DNA of 64,000 nucleotides, taken from contig NC_087068.1 in NCBI RefSeq assembly GCF_963678635.1, forward strand, positions 15,628,027-15,692,026, given 5' to 3'. The stretch comes from Symsagittifera roscoffensis. Its lineage: Eukaryota; Xenacoelomorpha; Acoela; Convolutidae. Positions 56,253 through 64,000 of the stretch are shown here, one piece after another. Position numbers and translations under genes: made by a program. Every line of letters begins with the position of its first letter. Position 1 is the stretch's first letter. The notes beneath the pieces are model-generated. The model ran no database searches. It saw only the letters and a list, made by a program, of their open reading frames with translations, and was not told where the DNA came from.

Positions 56253-59200
56253 ATGGACGAAAAATTCCAAAGTAAGATACGCAAGTTATTCGAAACCCGT
56301 TTAAATCTAGAAAATGAGCTGCTTAAAGGTCACTCATTATTACTTGAGTACATTGAGAATAATAGTCGCACTACAAAAATTGATAATGCTGTTTACAAAT
56401 GTAAAATTGCGTTGGAAAAAGCTGTCGACGTCAATGAGCAATTAATTAGGTTAGCGGGAAAAACAGAAAATCCTGAAAAAATTATTGCTCAGCAAGACCT
56501 TTGGCTTAAGAAAGTAACCGAAATGAACGATAAAGTAATGCACGAAGCTCAGAGTTACAAGATGAGCCTTGAACCTTCGTCATTTCCAGCAGCCGGCATT
56601 ACAGGGAGCAAGGGATCTTTACAACAAACTAGGTCTGAGACATCCTCACACTCGCACAAAACAAGTGATTCAGCAGCACGAGTATCTGAAAACAGGTCTA
56701 AGGTCTCTAATAAGTCTAAGGATAGTAGAAAGCTTGACTCACATAAGTCTGATAAATCTGCTTCCACTCGTCATACGTCGACTGTTCGCACTATGTCATC
56801 AAGTGAGAAACGGCATGAGTTAGCTTTAGTAAAACGACGCCATGAGGAGCTGGAAAGGCAGTATCAAGTATCTTTAAGACTTAAAGAGCAAGAGAACCGT
56901 CTTAAGTTTGAACAAAGTCAGCTGGAACTAGAGCAATTGGCTGAAAATCATAAAAAGCAACTAATTGAAATGGAATTGAAAGCGTTTGAACTTGAGGACA
57001 GTTCATCTGAGGTTAGCGAGAAGGTAGCGGAAAGTAACTTAACAGGAGTAAGTCAACCTATTTCAAAGGTAGCAACCAATCGAACTAATGATTGGGTAGA
57101 CTCTGTTAGTTCACAAGCACCTCCCGACGTTGCTAGTGCGCCAGGTTTGCAGGCCTTCACTCATGTACCCGTTTCGTCAGGACCGACGACTTCCGCCCTC
57201 CTTGCTCATGCAATTCACACCAGTAATAGTCATAACCATGAGCACACAGCATTGAGTGACCCTGGAATCCATAGTTATGGACATCGGGCTATGCCTCAAT
57301 TTGGCAGTGCAAGCCGTTTGCCATTGCAAGCTTCTGTTTCATTCCCAGCCTCTGTTCCATTCCCAGTTAACAATATGCATTCTAGTGCACACGTGCTACC
57401 ACCACCGTCTGCTGTTCCTTTACAGACCATGAGTTCAAACATAACTAATGGTAGTTTTGCCATCGCGCAACCGGAATCATTACCTGTCCCAATGTTACCG
57501 GCCCAACCCGGTTCTGGTTTTGTTTCTTTGTCGCCTGCATTTGCTGGCGGTGGCTTCTCATCTTCTGGAGTAAACCCAACGCCGGTTTTCTTTTCGGCAC
57601 CTAATTGCCATGCAGCGCCAGTCCAGACGCAACATAATCTTCCCTTTGTTCCGCATACTGTGTCACCTAGTATCAACGATTACTACACAAGTGATGCAAA
57701 CTTATGGCGATTGGCAGCTACAACTCCAATCGTCACGCCTGCTCAGTGTTGTAATGCTGGAAACATTTTTTCTAATGTGACAACTATTGTCCCATCGTGT
57801 AACACCGCCTCTCCGTATACTAGTGGTGGGACTGTGTATTTTAATACTCCCCCAGTTCATCCACAACATGTTCCGCATTTTGTCAATCAAACTAATACTG
57901 GTTATCAGCCAGTCAACGAGGACTACGCACCGTCTCCCGCTTATCCGAACCAAGGTTGTTCATCGGATCGACCTCTCTCCGCTCGTGAATTGGCGGAATT
58001 ATTGATGCATAGCCGCAAAGATCATCTTCCTGAATGGAAGTTAGCCCAGTTTGACGGCAACCCGTTAAACTGGCACGAATGGTTTGGTCAGTTTAAGTCC
58101 ACCGTTGATTCCGCTGTTCTCACCGATGATACGAAATTGACATACTTAAAAACGCTCGTCACAGGCAAAGCAAAAACCGCAATTGCGGAGTTTAGTTATA
58201 GTGGCGTTATGTACAAGGATGCACTGGCCACCTTGCAACGGAAGTTTGGGCAACCACATGCCATTGTTGGTGCGCATCTTGATAAGCTGAATACTTTTCC
58301 TCCACTTAAGATGCACAATTCGGAAAATGTCATTAGTTTCTCCTCTGCCATATCTGGCCTCGTAGCAGTTTTCAAATCATTGTCTTTCAACGATGATCTA
58401 AAGAGTGTTAACCTGTTAAACCAAGCTGTTAGTAAACTTCCGCCTAACCTCAAGGAGGCTTGGTCGATGCATACTGTTAGACATAATTGGCAGCGACCAA
58501 CACTCTTAGACTTTAACAACTGGTTGAAAGAAAAGGCCGAGGGGCATGAAAGATTACGTTTACTCAGCTCTAAGGCAAAAAATGAAGAACCGGTTAAACC
58601 AAAAACAACCAAAGTTTTTGCAGCCAATAGCCAGGTAACTAGTAAGGCTCAGGATAAGTCTCAGGATAAGTCTAAGTTTCCGCCGTGCGTTTTGTGTAAG
58701 GGTAGTCATGCATTGTGGAATTGTGCTGTTTTTAAGGAAAAGAATGCTACTCAGCGAGCAAAATACGTAGCTGAACAGAAACTTTGCTTCGCTTGCCTCA
58801 ATGGCAATCATAGTTTCCGGCAATGTTCTAGAGCAAAAAAGTGCCCGAAGCCAGAGTGTGATAGCACACATAATGTCTTGCTCCATGGAGCCGAAAGAAT
58901 ATTTCCTCGGAAGGAAAATTCAAATGTCTCGAATAAGGCTGGAACAAACAAATCCAAGGAGAATACAAACACTTCCACCCATGCCGCTGTTAGTGATGTA
59001 CTTGACATTGAATCTTCTAAAGGGTTGTTGCCAATTGCAACACTTGGTGTATCCTCGGATGTAACCAGTCTCCTGACGTTGGTTCTTTGTGATAGTGCAT
59101 CGACTCACTCCTGGGTGTCTTCGTCACTCGTAAAGCGTCTCGGCTTAGTAGGGGAGCCCGTTAACTTGTCAATTAGTGGTTTCAATTCGACCACCGTTGT

Positions 59201-62200
59201 TGAGACTCAGAGAGTCAAGTTTACAGTTTCCTCCGAGCCGAATAATAGTGATTTCGTATTTTCTCTCTGTGCATATGTTAAAGACAGTATTCGGATTGGT
59301 TCCGAATTAATCAATATTGCTGATTTGCAGAATAAATATCCACAATTAGCACCTATTAAGCCCATTCAATATACTTATGAGGACGTTGAAATTATTATCG
59401 GACAAGACTACTACCACGCCGTTAGACCCATTGAGTTCATCTTGGGAGATGATAAAAACTCACCGTGTTCCGTTCGCCTACCGATAGGTTGGGTCTTAAG
59501 TGGTCCGTTGCCGCCGTCCGGTAATTCTACTTCTTCGTGTTTCAAGTGTGTTGTTGAAGATTCTTCTCTGACCGACCAGATAAAATCCTGGTACGAGTTG
59601 GAATCGTATGGTGCTTTCAAACAAGTCGATGCCCGTTCCGCCGCGGATAAACATGCTTTATCCATCCTCAATTCTGAAACCGTTCACAATGGCGAAAGAT
59701 ACATTGTGCCTATGCTTTGGATTGATAGTAATGTCAGTCTACCAAACAATTATTACTCGTCACTCGCCCAATTTAAATCATTGGAGAGAAGGTTAAGTAA
59801 AGACCCTGAGCTGCGCGAAAGATACGCAGAAACAATTAGAGAGGACATTAGGAAAGGCTATGCCGTTACCGTCGAACCGCATGATCCACGTAAGCGTTCC
59901 GATCGCGAGTGGTATCTTCCGCACCATCCCGTCGTAAATCCGAATAAGCCGGGTAAGGTGCGCCGAGTCCTTAATGGGGCTTCTAAGTTTCACGGCACAT
60001 CCTTAAATAAGTCCTTATTGGTGGGTCCTGACCTACTCCAAAATTTAATTTTTGTGCTTTTGCGATTCCGTCAACATAAGTACGCCGTCTCCGCGGATAT
60101 AGAGGGTATGTTCCTCCAGGTAGGAGTCCTTGCCCGCGATCAAATTTCGCTCCGTTTTTTGTGGCGGGAGGATACCACTTCCGATGTGGTAGTTCATCAG
60201 TACACTCGCCATATATTCGGCGCACGGGATTCACCTACGTGCGCCAATTTCGCGTTGCAAAAAACAGCAACTGATAATATGTCCACATACCCTGAGGCCG
60301 CCTCAGTCGTAAATGAAAAGTTTTACATGGACGATTACTTGGATTCATTCGAGAACGTTACCCAAGCAATTAAAACTAGTCGCGATTTGGTTTCCTTACT
60401 AAAATTGGGAGGATTTAATTTGACTAAATTTGTCAGTAATGCTGATGAAATCACTTCAGCAATGAACCCCGAGGAATCCGAAACCTCATCTTCACCCATC
60501 AAGGAAATATGTAACGGTGCCGAACGATCATCACACGTCTTAGGTCTTAAGTGGGACCATGTGAAAGACACATTGGTTGTTAGCAGAGGCGTGGATCGTC
60601 CTCTCGATAAAGCAATAACTCAACGAACCGTCTTGAGTTTCGTCTCTTCTGTGTTTGACCCTGTTGGGTTAGTAGCTCCATACACAGTTAGGGCCCGTCT
60701 TTTACTGAAAGATATTTGGAAAATCAGTGGTCAAAGTTGGGACGACGAATTGCCAGAAGACATAAGAGATAAGTTTCTCGAGTGGCACTCCGGTCTCCCT
60801 CTCTTAGGGCAATTGACTATTCCCCGTTGTTACTTCACAGAGCCTGTTGATCAAATTGAGCTCCACATGTTCGGTGATAGCTCGCAGGACGTTTTCTGTG
60901 CTGTTGGTTTTTTGCGTGCGCGACTCGCGAGCTCGCATAAAACTCAAATATCCTTCATCTTTGGTAAAGCTCGCGTTGCGCCCATGAAAGCGCTATCGAT
61001 ACCGAAGCTAGAGCTTCAAGCTGCTCTGCTCGCCACACGACTAAAAGATGATATACTGACCGCCCTTACCGTCTCTATTAATCATGTCTTTATGTGGACA
61101 GATAGTACAACAGTTTTGCAGTGGCTAAACTCCACTGAAAAATTACCTGTATTCGTCGCTAATCGTGTCGGCGAAATCCTCGAGTCGACCACTATTGATG
61201 AGTGGCACCATGTTCTGAGCGGCGATAATCCAGCTGATACCGGTACGCGGGGGATTTCTTCGGAAGCCCTCAAGGATAGCAGCTGGGTTATTGGTCCGAG
61301 CATTCTCAGGACTACTGATTGGCCGTTTTTACCCGACGAACGTGTAATCAATAAAATTCGTTTGAAGGGTCCTTCTTGTGATGTTGATAATTGCTTGGAG
61401 ACATCATCTTCCTTCGTCACCGATGTCACATCAATAAAACATCCCGAACACGGGTTCAATTGGGAAAGGTTTAGTTCCTTTACAAGATATAAACGAGTAG
61501 TCGCTTTTATGTTGAGGGTGTTGCCTTCACATAAGCATTTTCGTGGTAAAGACTTACGAATCACCGACCCCACTGAACTTGATATTGCAGAAAGCAAACT
61601 GATTCATCTTGCTCAGATGGAATCCTTTCCCGTTGAGTTAAAAACACTCACCGCTGGCAAACCTATTAAGAATAGTAGTAAAATTGCCACATACTCGCCA
61701 TTTATCGGTCCCGCTGGAATCATTCGTTCCACCGGACGGATTGTGCGCTTAGTGGATACCGAGTTTGATACTAAGCACCCAATAATACTCGACGCCCGAC
61801 ATACCTTAGTTCGTTTGTTGGCCCGCAGCCTCCACCATAAGCATTTTCATCAAGGATTAGATTACATGCGCTCCGTTTTAAATATGAAATTTGCAATACT
61901 TGGGTTGCGTCGACTACTTCGGTCTGTCGAAAATCAATGTGTGACATGCCGTAAACGCAAAGCAAGCACCATCCAGCCAATTATGTCCGATTTACCGGTC
62001 GAACGTCTCGGATACAAGCAACCACCCTTCAATCATACGGGTGTGGATTACTTTGGACCGCTTTACGTTCCGGTTCGCAGAAGCACGGAAAAAAGATGGG
62101 GATTTCTTTTTACTTGCCTCACTACCAGGGCTGTACACCTTGAGATTGTACCGTCTCTGGACACCAGTTCGTGTGTCATGGGCATTGAACGGTTCGTTGC

Positions 62201-62945
62201 GCGCCGTGGTACGCCAAGCACAATCTGGTCGGATAATGGCACGAACTTCGTTGGTGCGGAAAAGGAATTACTTGCCTGCATCAAGAGCTGGAATGGCATG
62301 GCTCCGACCATTTTTGCACACAAAGGTGTTACTTGGAAGTTTAACCCGCCAGGCGCACCCCATCATGGCGGCTCCTGGGAACGCCTCGTCCGAAGCGTGA
62401 AGCGCGTGCTGTACGATATCCTAGGCAGTAGGCGAGTCACTGAAGAGGTGTTAGGAACAACACTCTGCTTAGTTGAACAGGCTTTGAATTCGAGGCCAAT
62501 CACTCCCGTTAGTACCGATTCACGTGAGTTAGAAGCGTTAACCCCAAACCATTTTTTGCTTGGACAACATGCCACAAGCTTTCCTTCGCTTTTACCCGGG
62601 GAGCACTTCGATCACAAGAAAAGGTACGTGCGAGCGCAGTCATATGCTAACGCGATTTGGTCTCGTTGGCTTCGAGAATATGTTCCCTCGCTGAATAAGC
62701 GTGTCAAGTGGCACACTCATTCTGACTTTACTCTTAAAACAGGCGATCTCGTGTGGGTGATTGAGCCCGATAGTCCGCGTGGGTACTACCCTCTCGCCCG
62801 AATCGTCAAGCTAAACTACGGACAGGACGGTTGCGCCCGATCCGCCCTTGTCAGGACCGCAACCCGTGAAGTCACGCGGCCGACCGTTAAGCTCGCTCCG
62901 GTTCTTCCTTCTTCAGGGGGGGAGGATGTTGCAATGCAAATGTAG
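56253..62945 (+). CDS. BEL/Pao Gag-Pol polyprotein, single frame
   Basis: 2230 residues from ATG 56253 to a stop inside the 3' LTR; the frame is also open for three codons upstream. Order by rough residue: helical, charged N-terminus (1-250); Pro/Ser-rich linker (250-580); Gag core PEWKLAQFDGNPLNWHEWF (about 592); two Cys/His knuckles (CVLCKGSHALWNC, CFACLNGNHSFRQC; 810-860); aspartic protease CDSASTHSW (about 944); RT with LNGASKFHGTSLN and YMDD (1358-1361); RNase H with MFGDSS and WTDSTTVLQW (1540-1640); integrase zinc region HHKHFHQG and CVTCRKRK (1855-1905), DDE core with TGVDYFG, WSDNGTNF and PHHGGSWE (1930-2045); C-terminal DUF5641-type domain ending RPTVKLAPV. No stop or frameshift. 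The protease has DSA where DSG or DTG is usual. Confidence 0.97.
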   Translation: MDEKFQSKIRKLFETRLNLENELLKGHSLLLEYIENNSRTTKIDNAVYKCKIALEKAVDVNEQLIRLAGKTENPEKIIAQQDLWLKKVTEMNDKVMHEAQSYKMSLEPSSFPAAGITGSKGSLQQTRSETSSHSHKTSDSAARVSENRSKVSNKSKDSRKLDSHKSDKSASTRHTSTVRTMSSSEKRHELALVKRRHEELERQYQVSLRLKEQENRLKFEQSQLELEQLAENHKKQLIEMELKAFELEDSSSEVSEKVAESNLTGVSQPISKVATNRTNDWVDSVSSQAPPDVASAPGLQAFTHVPVSSGPTTSALLAHAIHTSNSHNHEHTALSDPGIHSYGHRAMPQFGSASRLPLQASVSFPASVPFPVNNMHSSAHVLPPPSAVPLQTMSSNITNGSFAIAQPESLPVPMLPAQPGSGFVSLSPAFAGGGFSSSGVNPTPVFFSAPNCHAAPVQTQHNLPFVPHTVSPSINDYYTSDANLWRLAATTPIVTPAQCCNAGNIFSNVTTIVPSCNTASPYTSGGTVYFNTPPVHPQHVPHFVNQTNTGYQPVNEDYAPSPAYPNQGCSSDRPLSARELAELLMHSRKDHLPEWKLAQFDGNPLNWHEWFGQFKSTVDSAVLTDDTKLTYLKTLVTGKAKTAIAEFSYSGVMYKDALATLQRKFGQPHAIVGAHLDKLNTFPPLKMHNSENVISFSSAISGLVAVFKSLSFNDDLKSVNLLNQAVSKLPPNLKEAWSMHTVRHNWQRPTLLDFNNWLKEKAEGHERLRLLSSKAKNEEPVKPKTTKVFAANSQVTSKAQDKSQDKSKFPPCVLCKGSHALWNCAVFKEKNATQRAKYVAEQKLCFACLNGNHSFRQCSRAKKCPKPECDSTHNVLLHGAERIFPRKENSNVSNKAGTNKSKENTNTSTHAAVSDVLDIESSKGLLPIATLGVSSDVTSLLTLVLCDSASTHSWVSSSLVKRLGLVGEPVNLSISGFNSTTVVETQRVKFTVSSEPNNSDFVFSLCAYVKDSIRIGSELINIADLQNKYPQLAPIKPIQYTYEDVEIIIGQDYYHAVRPIEFILGDDKNSPCSVRLPIGWVLSGPLPPSGNSTSSCFKCVVEDSSLTDQIKSWYELESYGAFKQVDARSAADKHALSILNSETVHNGERYIVPMLWIDSNVSLPNNYYSSLAQFKSLERRLSKDPELRERYAETIREDIRKGYAVTVEPHDPRKRSDREWYLPHHPVVNPNKPGKVRRVLNGASKFHGTSLNKSLLVGPDLLQNLIFVLLRFRQHKYAVSADIEGMFLQVGVLARDQISLRFLWREDTTSDVVVHQYTRHIFGARDSPTCANFALQKTATDNMSTYPEAASVVNEKFYMDDYLDSFENVTQAIKTSRDLVSLLKLGGFNLTKFVSNADEITSAMNPEESETSSSPIKEICNGAERSSHVLGLKWDHVKDTLVVSRGVDRPLDKAITQRTVLSFVSSVFDPVGLVAPYTVRARLLLKDIWKISGQSWDDELPEDIRDKFLEWHSGLPLLGQLTIPRCYFTEPVDQIELHMFGDSSQDVFCAVGFLRARLASSHKTQISFIFGKARVAPMKALSIPKLELQAALLATRLKDDILTALTVSINHVFMWTDSTTVLQWLNSTEKLPVFVANRVGEILESTTIDEWHHVLSGDNPADTGTRGISSEALKDSSWVIGPSILRTTDWPFLPDERVINKIRLKGPSCDVDNCLETSSSFVTDVTSIKHPEHGFNWERFSSFTRYKRVVAFMLRVLPSHKHFRGKDLRITDPTELDIAESKLIHLAQMESFPVELKTLTAGKPIKNSSKIATYSPFIGPAGIIRSTGRIVRLVDTEFDTKHPIILDARHTLVRLLARSLHHKHFHQGLDYMRSVLNMKFAILGLRRLLRSVENQCVTCRKRKASTIQPIMSDLPVERLGYKQPPFNHTGVDYFGPLYVPVRRSTEKRWGFLFTCLTTRAVHLEIVPSLDTSSCVMGIERFVARRGTPSTIWSDNGTNFVGAEKELLACIKSWNGMAPTIFAHKGVTWKFNPPGAPHHGGSWERLVRSVKRVLYDILGSRRVTEEVLGTTLCLVEQALNSRPITPVSTDSRELEALTPNHFLLGQHATSFPSLLPGEHFDHKKRYVRAQSYANAIWSRWLREYVPSLNKRVKWHTHSDFTLKTGDLVWVIEPDSPRGYYPLARIVKLNYGQDGCARSALVRTATREVTRPTVKLAPVLPSSGGEDVAMQM
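62915..62926 (+). other. Polypurine tract
   Basis: AGGGGGGGAGGA lies directly before the TG of the 3' LTR, the expected plus-strand primer. It also encodes part of the last Gag-Pol residues. Confidence 0.9.
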
Positions 62946-63397
62946 AGTATAGAATGTAGAGTATAGATGCATATAAAACTGAACTAAAATGTAACAACAA
63001 TAAGCACAGTTGGCCGAGCGGCCTAGAGACAAGTCTCTCACGCCGGTCAACCGGGTTCGAGTCCCCCCATATGCAGACCTTAAAACATGTAGACCCGAGG
63101 GGCTATAGCCCCATTTGACCGTTTTTTACTGTTTTTTGGTTCTAATTCGGTTCAGCCTTGATTAAGGTTGACCGCCAAAAAGAGCAATTTGTCTCAAGGA
63201 CATTACCGACCGGTTCTTGTGGCTAGCTTGCGCCGTTTTGTACCAAAAACGGACAGATGAAAAAAATGTTGTATGATGTCCTGATCAATAGAAAAATACC
63301 GAAATTTATCTATTGCCTGAGTTATTTACCGATAAATATCTCTTATTAATTTACGAATTTGGATGCAATTATTTTCGTTTGGAGATTAGCGAGCATA
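62927..63397 (+). repeat. 3' LTR
   Basis: 471 bp, with no difference from the 5' LTR seen by eye. Includes the TATA box (62972) and tRNA-like sequence (A box 63011-63021, B box 63054-63064). The first 19 bp encode the end and stop of Gag-Pol. Followed by the AGCTA duplication. Confidence 0.95.
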
Positions 63398-63770
63398 AGC
63401 TATACTAATGATACTAGAATCAGTCATAGCTACGTTTGGCACAAATTTAGGTATATGGAAATGATTTGAGTCCAATATCTTCCTCTAATATCTACCCAAA
63501 GAAAACTCTAGTCTGACTTCAGAAATGCGCGGCCTTATCAAATTATTCCTTACTCTAAAATTTGATCTAATAATTTCGGTTGTTATCTAGGTTGGCAATT
63601 AACTGGACAATTTTTGGACAATTTTGGAACAATTTTGACTGGGAACCAAATGTCTTGGACACTTTTTGAATTTCGGAAAATTTTGTTCGGGACATAAATG
63701 TCTTGGACACAATTGTTTGGACACAAAAAATATCGTATTGCATAAATTAGTGTTTTGGCTTTTCTTTCAA
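63398..63770. other. Flank of the BEL insertion, nothing recognised
   Basis: Starts with the right target duplication (63398-63402). Contains a short repeated phrase TGTCTTGGACACTTTT / TGTCTTGGACACAATT (63650-63720). No gene. Confidence 0.5.
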
Positions 63771-64000
63771 AACTGTGAGTGAATGTTTGTTAACATTTTT
63801 TGTTCCGACTTTAGTAAAGAAAGTAACAAAATATTTGTGATCGGGTGGATTTTTTTTTCTTCAGAAAAATTTCAAATTTTTAACAAGCCATTTTTGACGG
63901 AATTTTTTTATCATTCAAAAAGTATTGTTGTCTTGAGCTTAAATTTGAAAAATTATTTTACCTGTGATCATTTTTCGTAAAGTTATAGTGGCTTGAAGAT
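63771..64000 (+). repeat. Dispersed repeat family R2, copy running off the right edge
   Basis: TTTTTTTTTCTTCAGAAAAATTTC through GACGGAATTTT, TGTCTTGAGCTTAAATTTGA to CCTGTGATCATTTTTCGTAA matches about 48755-48905. The short open frame here is a by-product. Confidence 0.65.

Larger units (their letters stand above)
53599..63397 (+). mobile_element. Complete BEL/Pao LTR retrotransposon, 9799 bp
   Basis: All parts of a mobilisable element are present: two 471-bp LTRs that read the same at every position I compared, a 5-bp target duplication, primer-binding site, a leader of about 1.4 kb, a 214-codon accessory ORF, one unbroken Gag-Pol frame and a polypurine tract abutting the 3' LTR. Domain order Gag, zinc knuckles, protease, RT, RNase H, integrase places it in BEL/Pao. 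Identical LTRs imply a recent insertion. It lies antisense to, and upstream of, the recognised K2P exons, so it may sit in that gene's first intron or promoter region. Confidence 0.97.

Noticed and set aside
57296-57676. Minus-strand frames within the gag-pol region
   Set aside because: Shadows of the intact plus-strand polyprotein.

Overview
The window is nuclear DNA of an animal: AT-rich, gene-poor, with split genes (GT..AG introns from under 0.3 kb to about 16 kb), a two-pore potassium channel, a BEL/Pao LTR retrotransposon, a LINE relic with a PHD finger, and large amounts of satellite and dispersed repeat. It looks like an invertebrate, but nothing here fixes the phylum.

Layout. 1-4280: a roughly 43-bp satellite grading into a GTCGA-type repeat. 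4.3-11.7 kb: a composite array of diverged units of about 1.7 kb, the last one freshly duplicated in tandem, with GTCGA foldback-like blocks. 11.7-45.6 kb: a plus-strand host gene of unknown identity, eight exons found, all consistent in splice phase. Its introns hold a mariner-like MITE, a decayed minus-strand LTR retroelement (about 16-22 kb) invaded by a hairpin-rich element, a tRNA-like pair, a tandem array (27.5-28.8 kb), a decayed minus-strand LINE (31.5-35.1 kb), and relics of a second BEL element and of its unusual accessory ORF (38-42 kb). 45.6-50.4 kb: dispersed repeats. 50.4-52.3 kb: the last four exons of a minus-strand K2P potassium channel. 53.6-63.4 kb: a complete, apparently very young BEL/Pao element. 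63.4-64 kb: flank with a dispersed repeat.

Most notable is the BEL element (53599-63397). It has two 471-bp LTRs that read identical by eye, a 5-bp target duplication, a primer-binding site, a polypurine tract and one unbroken Gag-Pol frame of 2230 codons. It also carries three things a BEL element is not expected to have: (1) a separate 214-codon ORF upstream of gag that looks like an SGNH/GDSL hydrolase fold with a very basic tail; (2) a tRNA-like sequence with perfect pol III A and B boxes, placed where the TATA box predicts the RNA start; (3) a long leader with twin stem-loops and an antisense two-exon reading frame ending in a leucine-zipper-like helix. A degraded relative of the 214-codon ORF lies 17 kb away on the other strand, so this ORF belongs to a dispersed family.

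A second theme is a family of GTCGA-rich repeats in both orientations whose blocks share a CTACCCGGGTCGAG-like end, suggesting a foldback-type mobile element that may have seeded the satellite.
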